In this document: piece by piece, positions 53,352 to 62,533 of the stretch
How the letters are laid out: the number at the start of each line of letters is the position of its first letter
Numbering within the stretch: position 1 is the first letter of the stretch
Made by a program: the position numbers and the translations under genes
NCBI GenBank assembly: GCA_910579735.1
Contig: CAJTUZ010000004.1
Coordinates: 124,647-188,646 of the forward strand
Reading direction: 5' to 3'
Length of the DNA stretch: 64,000 nt
Source of the DNA: an uncultured Lachnospiraceae bacterium
GTDB lineage: Bacteria; Bacillota; Clostridia; Lachnospirales; Lachnospiraceae
The notes under the pieces: model-generated
Databases searched by the model: none
Seen by the model: only the letters and a program-made list of their open reading frames with translations
Told to the model about the DNA's origin: nothing

Positions 53352-53542
53352 ATTCATCCTCCCTTTTGCAGGCTGCCGCACGCAGCCGTCCGCTCTTTTG
53401 CTTCTCTTATATCTGATATTACGAAACAAACAAGCGATTTCTGACCGTTTGGACTGTTTTTTCTTTTTAACAGCAAAAAAGACATCGACCCTCTTCATCG
53501 ATAAGATCAATGTCTTTTGATGTCTCTTATGTTTCCGTCAGC

Positions 53543-54613
53543 CTATAAATACTGCCGCTTATTGCAGTCCTCCAGCGCCTCTACGATCTTTTTCACTTCC
53601 TGCGCCCGGTTTTTGTCACAGACAAGCACCGCATCCTCTGTTTCCACGACGACAATGTTATCCAGCCCTATCGTTGTTACAAGTTTGTTTTTGGCATAGA
53701 TGATGCAGTCATGCGTATCGATATGAACCTGTTCTCCATACGTAATATTCCCGTACTCGTCCTTATCATAGAGCGCCTCTAAAGCATCCCAGCTTCCGAC
53801 GTCGCTCCATCCGAAATCGCCTTCCAGTACGAGTACTTTTTCCGCACGTTCCATAATTCCGTAATCAATGGAAATCTTCGGGATCTCCGGATAAATTTTT
53901 TGAATTACGTCCCGTTCCGTTTCCGTTCCCATAGCGGCGCCTATTTTCTGCAGGCACTCATAAACATCCGGCAGAAGTTTTTCAAGGTAACTCATAATGA
54001 CCGAGGCTTTCCAGATAAACATACCGCTGTTCCACAGATATTCTCCCGATAAAAGATATTCTCTGGCCTTCTGAAGATTCGGCTTCTCTACGAAATGTCT
54101 GACCGTATAGTATCCTGCTCCGGTCTTTTCCTCTCCGTGGCGGATATAACCGTAACCCGTGGAGGGAAATGTAGGCTGGATACCGATCGTGACAAGCGCT
54201 TCGGTCTCTTCCGCAATCTTCACCGCATCCGCTATCACACTTTTATAGACATCCGCCTTCTTAATATAATGGTCGGAAGGCAGTACACACATAATCCCGT
54301 CGCCGTATTTTGTCAGGATCTCCATTGCCGCATACCCGACACAGGCTGCCGTGTTTCTTGCGGCAGGCTCCGCCAGAATATGATCTTCTCTCACTCGGCC
54401 GGAGGTTGCTTCCAACATCAGTTCCGCCTGCGCTACATTGGTTACGATAAAAATATCCTCTTTTTCCACATTACCTTCCAGCCTGTCAATGGTTTCATTC
54501 ACCATCAGATCTTTCCCTGTCAGATTAAGGAGCTGTTTGGGCAGTTCCTGCCTGCTGAGCGGCCAAAACCTTGTTCCGCCGCCTCCCGCCATAATAACAC
54601 CGTATGTTTTCAT
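53543..54613 (-). CDS. manC: mannose-1-phosphate guanylyltransferase (ManC)
   Basis: 356 residues. Nucleotidyltransferase start MKTYGVIMAGGGGTRFWPLSR, then LPSDHYI, GYGYIRHGE and FVEKPN, and LEGDFGWSDVGSWDALE: the family marks. It lacks the C-terminal isomerase domain of bifunctional enzymes. It makes GDP-mannose, the substrate of gmd in the same operon. A 6-bp hairpin (GCCTGC-TAAA-GCAGGC, 54628-54643) stands just before the start region and may affect translation. An ATG at 54625 is too close to AGGCGG. Confidence 0.92.
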   Translation of the reverse strand: MKTYGVIMAGGGGTRFWPLSRQELPKQLLNLTGKDLMVNETIDRLEGNVEKEDIFIVTNVAQAELMLEATSGRVREDHILAEPAARNTAACVGYAAMEILTKYGDGIMCVLPSDHYIKKADVYKSVIADAVKIAEETEALVTIGIQPTFPSTGYGYIRHGEEKTGAGYYTVRHFVEKPNLQKAREYLLSGEYLWNSGMFIWKASVIMSYLEKLLPDVYECLQKIGAAMGTETERDVIQKIYPEIPKISIDYGIMERAEKVLVLEGDFGWSDVGSWDALEALYDKDEYGNITYGEQVHIDTHDCIIYAKNKLVTTIGLDNIVVVETEDAVLVCDKNRAQEVKKIVEALEDCNKRQYL

Positions 54614-54699
54614 ATTTACACCCATCCGCCTGCTTTAGCAGGCATTTACATGAATCATTGAAAGAGCTTTTCTTTCAACTTTTCTCTCTTTTTCATTTA

Positions 54700-55641
54700 T
54701 TAGAGGCGTGCCGCTTCTACATTCTCCTTAAACCAGTCGTAAGCTAACCCGATCCCTTCTTCCAGTTCTACTTTGTGTGTCCATCCCAGTCCGTGCAATT
54801 TCGACACATCTGTCAGTTTACGCGGCGTACCGTCCGGCATATCTTTATTCCAAACGATCTGTCCCTGATAGCCAACTGCTCTTTGCACCATCTGCGCAAG
54901 TTCCTTAATGGTCACTTCCTTGCCGGTTCCGATATTCACATGGCTTTCACCGCTGTAATTCTCCAGCAGAAATACACAGGCATCCGCCATATCATCCACA
55001 TATAAAAACTCCCGAAGCGGCGTACCCGTTCCCCAAAGTTCCACCGTAGACGCATTACTTACCTTGGCCTCATGGAATTTACGGATCATGGCCGGCATGA
55101 CATGCGATCCCTGCAGATCGTAGTTATCATATGGTCCGTACAAATTGGTCGGCATACAGCTGATAAAATCATCTCCGTACTGCCGTTTGAAGAATTTGCA
55201 CATTTCCAGACCTGCGATCTTGGCGATCGCATAAGCCTCATTCGTAGCCTCTAACGGCCCTGTTAAGAGTGCGTCTTCCGGAATCGGCTGCGGCGCCATC
55301 TTCGGATATATACATGTACTTCCTAAAAAAAGGAGCTTTTTCACATTAAAATCATGACAGCATTTGATTACATTGCACTGAATCTGCATATTCTCATAGG
55401 CAAATTCTGCCGGCGCCGTATTATTGGCATTAATACCGCCTACTTTAGCCGCCGCGAGTACAACCGCATCCGGCTTCTCTTTCTCAAAAAACTCCCTGAC
55501 CGCCGCCTGGCTTGTCAGATCCAGTTCTTTATGTGTCCTGCCGATCACATTCTCATAGCCTTTGGCCTTCAAGTTTCTGACAATGGCGCTTCCGACCAGT
55601 CCTCTGTGTCCTGCGACATAAATCTTATCTGTTTTCTCCAT
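54700..55641 (-). CDS. fcl: GDP-L-fucose synthase (Fcl/WcaG)
   Basis: 313 residues, normal length. NAD(P)-binding GHRGLVGSAIVRNL, the FLGSTCIYP serine region and the YAIAKIAG (YxxxK) catalytic pair are all visible. It converts GDP-4-keto-6-deoxymannose to GDP-L-fucose by epimerisation and reduction. It lies between the membrane protein and manC in the gmd operon, which would supply fucose for the surface glycans. Confidence 0.94.
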   Translation of the reverse strand: MEKTDKIYVAGHRGLVGSAIVRNLKAKGYENVIGRTHKELDLTSQAAVREFFEKEKPDAVVLAAAKVGGINANNTAPAEFAYENMQIQCNVIKCCHDFNVKKLLFLGSTCIYPKMAPQPIPEDALLTGPLEATNEAYAIAKIAGLEMCKFFKRQYGDDFISCMPTNLYGPYDNYDLQGSHVMPAMIRKFHEAKVSNASTVELWGTGTPLREFLYVDDMADACVFLLENYSGESHVNIGTGKEVTIKELAQMVQRAVGYQGQIVWNKDMPDGTPRKLTDVSKLHGLGWTHKVELEEGIGLAYDWFKENVEAARL

Positions 55642-55669
55642 AATTAATCACTGTTCTCCTTTCTCTGTT

Positions 55670-57466
55670 TTACACATCTGGTCTCCCTGATTCCCTGAAG
55701 TAGAAACCATCCCTTATCGTATCGCCCCGCAGACCGATCTGCGCTCTGACAGGAGATGATGGGAAACTGTCATATCCGGTCTGATCTCCTTCGACCGGAC
55801 AGAAAAACATAACGTCCGATATTTTATAATGCTCCGTCTCATACTTCTCATAATCCTTTTGATGAACCCAATAATCGGTATGGTTATAGGAAAAAATCAG
55901 CTCTCTCCCAAATGCTGCTGTCTTATAGATAAGAAACAACCCGATTAACAGTTTACATATTGCTGCCGCATACCCTGCATAATGCTTTTCCTGCGTCTTA
56001 CGGATTCTTTCGGATCCGCCGGTTCCTGCGCATTCCATATGAGCATCCAGAAATTCCGTCAGGACATCGCCCCAGACGACCGCCGCCGTCAGATAAACAT
56101 ATACGCACCCGTAGCGAATGAGAGGCGAGCTGAACAGCCAGATGAGGAAACAGACGATCATAACGGCTTCTGTCAGCAAATGGCGCTCCGGCAGGCCGCC
56201 TTTTTCATAACACTTGTTTCTTATATGCAGTAATCCAAATACCAAACGCCCTGCGAAAACGGGAACCGCCGCCATAGCCAAAATCAAAAACCACTTATCC
56301 AGTCCTCCGATACTTTGAAACCATGCGGGAAACCAGTCTTTTACCGGCATATCATATAACAGGACATCCGTATAGCCTCTGCCCCAAACCTGAATCTCTT
56401 TCGCATCATATGCCGCAATCCCTTCCGGAATTTTCCAGTCAACATGAAATAAGTCGATGCCGGTAAACGGATAAACAAGCCAGCCGGAGATCAGAACGTT
56501 CCTTATCAGATACGGCGCCGCGGTCAAAATTCCCAGTCCCAGATAAATCGCCATTTCCTTGAAACGTTTCTCACGAATCAGAACGAACGCCGGTTTTATG
56601 GCTAACAAAATGATCAGCGCGGCAGAAAGCTTAAGTGTCAGCAGGAAAACGCCCAGCACACACAGCATGGCATAAGGAAAAACCGTCTCTTCTTTCTCTT
56701 CTAATAAATCCAACCAGCGGATCACAAGATAAAATGCGGTCAATACCATAAAATAATCGGAAGCCGGCGATACCATTTCGTCAAAAATAATAAACAGATA
56801 GTAGATCGCCATAATCCTTGCAAAATCAGAAGTTTTAAGCTGTCTTCGCTTTACAAACGATACAAGCTCCATGCAGACGCCCGCAACAAGAAGCGCCATG
56901 AACCCTGCTGCGCAGTGATATGACTGCCCGCCCAGAAAGGCCATACTGTAAAGCGCCGACAGCGCAAACGAGGAACTGTTATAAGCCAGTCTGCAATGCA
57001 GATTCCCAAGTCCTTTCACCACACCGAACTCTTCTATCCAGCGAATGCTCTGTGCATGATATAATCCGGTGTCGTAATGCAGAATTCCTCTCGATGTCCC
57101 ATACGCATACAACAGAAAAAGAAAAATGCCAAACACGGCTCCGGCCGCCGGCTGCTTTCCTGCAGCGCTTTTTTCATACCGCAGTCTTTCCGATATACAC
57201 TGCCAGTCTGCCCGCAGCTTTTTACGCAGCAATATGGCAATCACCAGACAGACCAACGCCAGAATCAGATTAGCCATTAACCCCACCGGCGCAAAAATAC
57301 TGAAAAACTGCGCATATACGGTAACGGCTGCCAGTCCGCACATCAGATAGGCGTCCCATCTTTTGATCCGGTATGGGCACAGGCAGGTAAGTCCTGTTAA
57401 AATACCGTATCCCAATAAGAAAGCGGTTGTTATTATATAAATCCATATTAATATTACAGACAGCAT
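55670..57466 (-). CDS. large polytopic membrane protein (LIC_10190-like)
   Basis: 598 residues and about twelve membrane segments. After the third or fourth segment come LHYDTGLYHAQSIRWIEEFG and LHCRLAYNSSSF, a pattern I associate with the LIC_10190 membrane family, whose function is not established. AGGGGAAC precedes the ATG. It lies inside the gmd-fcl-manC operon, 28 bp before fcl. A GT-C-type fucosyl or mannosyl transferase is one possibility; nothing directly shows it. Confidence 0.7.
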   Translation of the reverse strand: MLSVILIWIYIITTAFLLGYGILTGLTCLCPYRIKRWDAYLMCGLAAVTVYAQFFSIFAPVGLMANLILALVCLVIAILLRKKLRADWQCISERLRYEKSAAGKQPAAGAVFGIFLFLLYAYGTSRGILHYDTGLYHAQSIRWIEEFGVVKGLGNLHCRLAYNSSSFALSALYSMAFLGGQSYHCAAGFMALLVAGVCMELVSFVKRRQLKTSDFARIMAIYYLFIIFDEMVSPASDYFMVLTAFYLVIRWLDLLEEKEETVFPYAMLCVLGVFLLTLKLSAALIILLAIKPAFVLIREKRFKEMAIYLGLGILTAAPYLIRNVLISGWLVYPFTGIDLFHVDWKIPEGIAAYDAKEIQVWGRGYTDVLLYDMPVKDWFPAWFQSIGGLDKWFLILAMAAVPVFAGRLVFGLLHIRNKCYEKGGLPERHLLTEAVMIVCFLIWLFSSPLIRYGCVYVYLTAAVVWGDVLTEFLDAHMECAGTGGSERIRKTQEKHYAGYAAAICKLLIGLFLIYKTAAFGRELIFSYNHTDYWVHQKDYEKYETEHYKISDVMFFCPVEGDQTGYDSFPSSPVRAQIGLRGDTIRDGFYFRESGRPDV

Positions 57467-57480
57467 ATAGTTCCCCTATC

Positions 57481-57548
57481 GGAGCGGAAATGCACCCGGA
57501 GCAGAAAACTTTCTCTGCTCGTACGCCTCATAATTTCGCAATTTCCAT
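57481..57548 (+). repeat. diverged copy of the palindromic-element arm
   Basis: Compared with the right arm of the element at 15271-15333, this stretch keeps GGAGCGG, a GCACC/GCGCC block, AGCAGAAA, a CTTT run, TCTGC, then GCG and TTTCGCAATTT. It forms a small GCAGA/TCTGC stem. It lies between gmd and the membrane gene of the GDP-fucose operon. The surrounding gap (57467-57561) has no gene. Confidence 0.5.
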
Positions 57549-57561
57549 ACTTAACGTTTGA

Positions 57562-58644
57562 CTACTTCTGATCTTTTTTCTTTTGTTTCGTCTTATATTC
57601 CTGACAGCTAAGTCCTGCGATCTCTTTCAGATCGGCTTCCATCATCATGGACACCAGACCTTTAAAGTCCACCTTTCGTTTCCAACCCAGCTCTTTTTCC
57701 GCCTTCTCACAATTTCCCCATAGAAATTCCACTTCCGCAGGACGGTAAAACTCCGGGTTAACATCTACCAGCAACTTACCTGTTTCCGCATCGTAACCTT
57801 TTTCATTTACGCCGCTTCCTTCCCAGCGGATCAAAATCCCCAGCTCCTCGAAAGCCGCCTCGACGAATTCTCTTACCGTATGTGTCTCATTGGTCGCAAG
57901 CACATAATCGTCCGGCTTGTCCTGCTGCAGCATCAGCCACATACCCTGCACATAGTCTCCGGCAAAACCCCAGTCACGTTTCGCGTTCATGTTGCCAAGA
58001 GACAGTTTCTCCTGTTTGCCCGCAACGATATTGGCAATTGCCAGGGTGATCTTTCTTGTAACGAAGTTCTCACCTCTCCGCGGCGACTCATGGTTAAATA
58101 GAATGCCGTTGCAGGTAAACATATTATAAGATTCTCTGTAATTAACCGTGATCCAGTAAGAATACAGCTTCGCCGCGCCATACGGACTCTTTGGATAAAA
58201 CGGCGTCTTCTCGCTCTGCGGCGCCGTTTCCGGGATACCGCCGAACAATTCGGAAGTCGATGCCTGATAATATCTGCAGTTGCCGCCGTTTACGCGTACT
58301 GCCTCAAGCAGTTTCAGCGTACTGACACCGGTCGCTTCTGCGGTATATTCCGGTACCTCAAACGATACGCCGACATGAGACTGCGCCGCCAGATTATATA
58401 CTTCCGTCGGACGGATCTCCGCGATCAGGCGCATCAGATTACTGGAATCCGTTGTATCTGCAAAATGCAGGAAAAATTTGATTTTATTATAGTCAGACTG
58501 TAAAATATGGTCGATTCTCGCCGTATTGGTAATACTGTGTCTGCGGACAAGTCCATGTACTTCATATCCTTTCTCCAGCAGAAATTCCGCCAGATAGGAA
58601 CCATCCTGTCCTGTGATACCTGTAATAAGCGCTACTTTTTGCAT
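57562..58644 (-). CDS. gmd: GDP-mannose 4,6-dehydratase (Gmd)
   Basis: 360 residues. NAD(P)-binding GITGQDGSYLAEFL, the ASTSELFGG region and the catalytic YPKSPYGAAKLYSYW (YxxxK), then NHESPRRGENFVTRKI: typical Gmd. It makes GDP-4-keto-6-deoxymannose. AAAAAGGAG precedes the ATG. It is the first gene of a leftward operon with the membrane protein, fcl and manC, and has a strong promoter next to the divergent AraC gene. Confidence 0.95.
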   Translation of the reverse strand: MQKVALITGITGQDGSYLAEFLLEKGYEVHGLVRRHSITNTARIDHILQSDYNKIKFFLHFADTTDSSNLMRLIAEIRPTEVYNLAAQSHVGVSFEVPEYTAEATGVSTLKLLEAVRVNGGNCRYYQASTSELFGGIPETAPQSEKTPFYPKSPYGAAKLYSYWITVNYRESYNMFTCNGILFNHESPRRGENFVTRKITLAIANIVAGKQEKLSLGNMNAKRDWGFAGDYVQGMWLMLQQDKPDDYVLATNETHTVREFVEAAFEELGILIRWEGSGVNEKGYDAETGKLLVDVNPEFYRPAEVEFLWGNCEKAEKELGWKRKVDFKGLVSMMMEADLKEIAGLSCQEYKTKQKKKDQK

Positions 58645-58726
58645 AAAAAGATCTCCTTTTTCTCTTTCATGTCATATCGTCACGAAACAATTCATTAAAG
58701 TGTAACATTTTGCTATTCCATATGCG

Positions 58727-58755
58727 AGTATACTCTTGTATAATATAAGTATCAA
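58727..58755 (-). promoter_or_regulatory. gmd operon promoter
   Basis: On the minus strand TTGATA (58750-58755), a 17-bp spacer and TATACT (58727-58732), giving an approximately 75-base leader. Its -35 end lies close to the direct repeats of the divergent AraC regulator. Confidence 0.65.
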
Positions 58756-58758
58756 CAT

Positions 58759-58789
58759 AAAATATTGCGTCAAAATAGTAAAATATTGC
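58759..58789 (+). promoter_or_regulatory. direct repeats AAAATATTGC, likely AraC-type binding site
   Basis: AAAATATTGC at 58759-58768 and 58780-58789, spaced 21 bp (two helical turns), as expected for AraC-family sites. A related TTTTGCTATT lies near 58710. They sit between the gmd promoter and the araC-like start, so the regulator may control both genes. Confidence 0.5.
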
Positions 58790-58814
58790 TATTGCATACA
58801 GAAAGGAGCTCCAT

Positions 58815-59651
58815 ATGGCAAAATCCACATCCAACCGTATCATCGCAACGCCATCCTCATATGCCAAAGAACATTATCTTTACATACAGGAAGTCGGCAC
58901 GCTGCAGAGCATCGAACCGCACATCAGCAGACGCCAGGATCTGAATTCCTATCTTTTTTTTATCGTGCTGGAAGGCAGCGGCTATATATCTTATGATAAC
59001 GACCGTTTCCCTATTTCTGCCGGCGACTGTGTCTGGCTGGACTGTACGAAGCCATATTCTCATGAAAGCAGTGCCGCAGATCCCTGGAGCCTTATGTGGG
59101 TGCATTTTTACGGCAAGGAAGCGCCCAGTTTCTATGCCGATTTCCTGAAGCATTCCTGCCCGTTTCTCTTCCATCCGCAGAATACGTTAGCCTTTACGGA
59201 TATTTTGCGGCATATCCACCAAATTCATTCCGCCAAATCTTCTTTGGTAGAATTATATACCAATCGTTATCTAACAGATCTGATTACTTTGTGCTTCACG
59301 GAAAATATGACGCAAAATCAGGAAAGCTCTTCTATTCCGGAAAAGATCAAGCAGGTGCATGACTATCTTGAAGAACATTTCGCCGAAAAAATAAATCTGG
59401 AAGACTTGGCTTCCAGATTCTTCATCAGCAAATTTCATCTTGCCAGGGAATATAAAAAAAGATACGGGGCAACCATCGGAAACGACCTGACGAGCAAACG
59501 GATCTCCCATGCCAAATCCATGCTGCGTTTCTCGGACGATTCCATAGATACCATTTCGCTCGACTGTGGATTCCAGGACGCCGGGTATTTCATCAAAGTA
59601 TTCAAGAAAGCGGAAAACATGACGCCGCTGGAATACCGGAAGAAATGGTAA
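58815..59651 (+). CDS. AraC-family regulator near the GDP-fucose operon
   Basis: 278 residues. N-terminal cupin-like sensor (about 1-140; SYLFFIVLEGSGYISYDNDR, FPISAGDCVWLDC, YSHESS) and two C-terminal HTH units (INLEDLASRFFISKFHLARE; IDTISLDCGFQDAGYFIKVF). AAAGGAG precedes the ATG. It diverges from gmd; the short shared region with direct repeats suggests control of the GDP-fucose operon, its own gene, or both. The effector is probably a sugar, by family habit. Confidence 0.87.
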   Translation: MAKSTSNRIIATPSSYAKEHYLYIQEVGTLQSIEPHISRRQDLNSYLFFIVLEGSGYISYDNDRFPISAGDCVWLDCTKPYSHESSAADPWSLMWVHFYGKEAPSFYADFLKHSCPFLFHPQNTLAFTDILRHIHQIHSAKSSLVELYTNRYLTDLITLCFTENMTQNQESSSIPEKIKQVHDYLEEHFAEKINLEDLASRFFISKFHLAREYKKRYGATIGNDLTSKRISHAKSMLRFSDDSIDTISLDCGFQDAGYFIKVFKKAENMTPLEYRKKW

Positions 59652-59689
59652 CGTGTGTTATGTATTGATAATGCCGCAGACCATTCCTT

Positions 59690-60169
59690 TTAGAAAAGAC
59701 TGTATCCCGCCACCATAAAGTGACAGGTAACAAATCCCACAATCACGCCGAGCAATGCGCCCATCCATACCTGAAAAGGCGTATGTCCGACAAATTCTTT
59801 GAGTTTATCTTCTACGGACATTTTCGTTCCCATCTCCCGGAACAGATTCATCATCTCGTTCAGTACCCTTGCCTGTATACCGGTTTCTCTTCTAACGCCC
59901 ATAGCGTCATGCATAACAATGATTGCCATGATCACTGCTATTGCAAAAGCGAAGCTGGCGCTGCCATATTGAATGCCTGTCGCCGTCGCCAATGCACAGA
60001 CAGTGGCGGAATGCGAACTTGGCATCCCGCCGCTGCCGATCATCCTCTCCCATACGAACTCCCTCGTTATCATCAAATGTATCAGTGTTTTGAGCACCTG
60101 TGCCACGAACCAGCCCATAACGGCCCCCACCAGCACCGGATTTTGCACAGCTCCTTTTAGAAATGTCAT
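59690..60169 (-). CDS. divergent PAP2-family membrane protein (DUF212)
   Basis: 159 residues, four to five membrane segments. GGMPSSHSATVCALA and IVMHDAMGVRRETG are the conserved motifs of the divergent-PAP2 family, related to acid phosphatases and haloperoxidases. It may act on polyprenyl phosphates, but family functions are poorly known. It follows rfbD by about 32 bp and is probably co-transcribed with it. Confidence 0.88.
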   Translation of the reverse strand: MTFLKGAVQNPVLVGAVMGWFVAQVLKTLIHLMITREFVWERMIGSGGMPSSHSATVCALATATGIQYGSASFAFAIAVIMAIIVMHDAMGVRRETGIQARVLNEMMNLFREMGTKMSVEDKLKEFVGHTPFQVWMGALLGVIVGFVTCHFMVAGYSLF

Positions 60170-60201
60170 ATTTATCCAATCCTTTTCCAGTTTCCTTCTC
60201 T

Positions 60202-61044
60202 TTACAGTTCTTTCATATATTTTGCGATCGCATCATGCCAGTCCGCAAACATAAAATCCGATGTCAGCTTAAACATATAGTTTTCCAGAATGGAATAAGC
60301 CGGACGCGGCGCTGCGGCTCCAAACTCTTTAGTCGTGATCTTCTCCACCGCGGTACTTTTTCCGGCCAGCCGGAAGATCTCTTCCGTAAATTCCGCCCAG
60401 CTGCAGTCTCCTTCACAAGTTCCGTGAAAAAGTCCGTAGTTCTCCGTCGGCAGCAGATACGCGACTGCCTTAGCCAGTTCTTCCGCACTGGTAGGGGAAC
60501 CTACCTGATCGTTTACCACACGTACTTTCTCGTTTGTCTCGGATAAACGAAGCATCGTTTTCACGAAATTTTTGCCGTCGCCGTACAGCCAGGCCGTTCG
60601 GATGATAAAATATCGGTCCACAAACTCTTTGACAAAGTTCTCTCCCGCAAGTTTGGTCATGCCGTACATTCCCTGCGGCCCTGTCGGGGAAAATTCCGTA
60701 TACGGCGTAACGGCCTTTCCATCGAAGACATAATCCGTGGAAATATGGATCAGCTTCGCACCCGTTTCCGATGCTGCGATACTTAAATTGCGGGGTCCGA
60801 TGGCATTGATCTGATAAGCTTTATCCCCCTGTGTCTCGCAGGCGTCCACCGCGGTATGCGCCGCACAGTTAATGATCGCATACGGCTTTATCTCCCTTAC
60901 AAACGACAGCACATCGTCAACATCGGTAATATCCAGCTCCCCCACATCTGTATTTACAAGTTCATACGCACTGTCTCCTGCATATAACTTATTAACGGCA
61001 CGCCCCAGCTGTCCGTTACATCCCGTGACTATCACTTTCTTCAT
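60202..61044 (-). CDS. rfbD: dTDP-4-dehydrorhamnose reductase (RfbD/RmlD)
   Basis: 280 residues from MKKVIVTGC; AAGGAG is 11 bases upstream. Motifs: GCNGQLGRAV (NAD(P) binding), STDYVFDG and YGMTKLAGE (YxxxK). It makes dTDP-L-rhamnose in the last step of that pathway. The other rml genes are not in the window. The next gene is the divergent-PAP2 protein. Confidence 0.93.
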   Translation of the reverse strand: MKKVIVTGCNGQLGRAVNKLYAGDSAYELVNTDVGELDITDVDDVLSFVREIKPYAIINCAAHTAVDACETQGDKAYQINAIGPRNLSIAASETGAKLIHISTDYVFDGKAVTPYTEFSPTGPQGMYGMTKLAGENFVKEFVDRYFIIRTAWLYGDGKNFVKTMLRLSETNEKVRVVNDQVGSPTSAEELAKAVAYLLPTENYGLFHGTCEGDCSWAEFTEEIFRLAGKSTAVEKITTKEFGAAAPRPAYSILENYMFKLTSDFMFADWHDAIAKYMKEL

Positions 61045-61092
61045 GGTATTCTTTTCTCCTTCTCTCATATCATCAAAATACAGTTATAATCA

Positions 61093-61122
61093 ATCATACA
61101 TCCAAATGGGTGCTTTTGTAAA
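61093..61122 (-). promoter_or_regulatory. rfbD promoter
   Basis: On the minus strand TTTACA (61117-61122), an 18-bp spacer and TATGAT (61093-61098), about 50 bp before the rfbD ATG at 61044. Confidence 0.45.
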
Positions 61123-61193
61123 GAGAGGTTAAATCCCCGAACATTACGCGCTATTTTTCATATATTTTGTACATATTTTCAATTTTTTTCTAG

Positions 61194-61221
61194 TGACTAC
61201 TCTATTTTCTTATGATATAAT
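61194..61221 (+). promoter_or_regulatory. promoter of the DUF3048 lipoprotein gene
   Basis: TGACTA (61194-61199), a 16-bp spacer and a consensus TATAAT (61216-61221), 35 bp before the ATG. Confidence 0.5.
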
Positions 61222-61256
61222 ATCAGAAGTGTTTTTAAAGAAAGAGAGGATTAAAG

Positions 61257-62408
61257 ATGAAAAGATTACAAGTGATTCTTCTTGTAGCGTTATCTTCTAC
61301 TCTTTTATTATTTGGTTGTGGCAAGGAACGGGAAGAAGTCGTAGAGCCTATTGTTGAACAGGTTGTTGAGGACGAACCGGAAACCATAGAAGAAGACGTA
61401 GAAGCAGCACCGGAAGAGGAAACTCAAGAAGATCTTCCTCCGCAGGAAGGCATGGTCCGCAGTCGTGTTACGAATGAATGGGTAACCGAAGAAGTAAACA
61501 ATACGCGGCCCGTTACCGTTATGATGCCCAACACGAAAACGGCGGCGCAGTACGGTATATCCAGGGCAGATGTACTATATGAATGTAACGTTGAAGGAAG
61601 TATTACGCGTCTCATGGGATTGTTCCAGGACTGGAGTGATTTCGACAGACTCGGCAACGTCAGAAGCTGCCGTGACTATTACGTATACTGGTCTTTTGAA
61701 TGGGATGCCTTTTATATTCATTACGGCGGACCGTTCTACATTGATGAGGTAATCAACCGCCCCGATACGGAAGATATTGACGGACTCTCCAGCAGTAATT
61801 TCTGGCGTGCCAACGATACCGGCAGTTCTACCGACAACGCTTATGTTGATACGGAAGGCATCAAAGCCGATATCAGCAAACTCGGCTACAGCATGCAGTA
61901 CCGTGACGGTTATGCGTCTGAAGAGCACTATCAGTTCGCACCGGACAACGCGCCGAATACATTAGACCAATACAGCGATGCGATCACAGCAGGTAAGATC
62001 GATATGTCGCCTACTTATCCGGTAACCAACTGCTATTTCATCTATAATGCGGAAACGGGACTGTATGACAGATACCAGCATTTATCAGGCACGGCTGACG
62101 GCCCGCACATAGATAAAGCCAACGGCAAACAACTGGCATTTAAAAATGTCCTGATCCAGAACACTTATTTTGAAGTGCGTGACCAGAAAGGTTACCTTGC
62201 CTTCCAGTGTATCGACTCCACAAGAGACGGATGGTTTTTTACAAACGGCAAGGGTATCCATGTGACATGGGAGAAAACATCCGATTACGGCCCGACAAGA
62301 TATTTTGATGACAACGGAAACGAGATTGAACTCAACACCGGTAAAACAATGGTATGTATCGTAGAAGATGGCGATTCTTTCCTTGTGGATGATGTAAAGA
62401 TCAACTAA
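61257..62408 (+). CDS. DUF3048 (YerB-like) lipoprotein
   Basis: 383 residues. Lipoprotein signal with LLFGC, lipidated at Cys21, followed by a strongly acidic linker (about 24-65, many Glu), then the DUF3048 domain: NTRPVTVMMPNTKTAAQYG, ADVLYECNVEGSITRLMGLF and GNVRSCRDYYVY in the first part, and DRYQHLSGTADGPHID in the second. It is anchored outside the membrane. The family function is not established. GAGAGG precedes the ATG. It is monocistronic, ending at a strong terminator. Confidence 0.9.
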   Translation: MKRLQVILLVALSSTLLLFGCGKEREEVVEPIVEQVVEDEPETIEEDVEAAPEEETQEDLPPQEGMVRSRVTNEWVTEEVNNTRPVTVMMPNTKTAAQYGISRADVLYECNVEGSITRLMGLFQDWSDFDRLGNVRSCRDYYVYWSFEWDAFYIHYGGPFYIDEVINRPDTEDIDGLSSSNFWRANDTGSSTDNAYVDTEGIKADISKLGYSMQYRDGYASEEHYQFAPDNAPNTLDQYSDAITAGKIDMSPTYPVTNCYFIYNAETGLYDRYQHLSGTADGPHIDKANGKQLAFKNVLIQNTYFEVRDQKGYLAFQCIDSTRDGWFFTNGKGIHVTWEKTSDYGPTRYFDDNGNEIELNTGKTMVCIVEDGDSFLVDDVKIN

Positions 62409-62442
62409 TCGGTCAGAAAATGCATTGAAATGCATTCTATAT

Positions 62443-62477
62443 AAATACCCCGCAGATATACTGCGGGGTATTTTTTT
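62443..62477 (+). terminator. rho-independent terminator of the DUF3048 gene
   Basis: 13-bp perfect stem AAATACCCCGCAG / CTGCGGGGTATTT (62443-62455, 62461-62473), 5-base loop, followed by TTTT. It is 34 bp after the stop and faces the convergent hydrolase gene. Confidence 0.9.
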
Positions 62478-62533
62478 ACTCTGTAAGATGAGAATGGACA
62501 AAATATACTTTACAAAAGTGAGAAAACCGCTTT

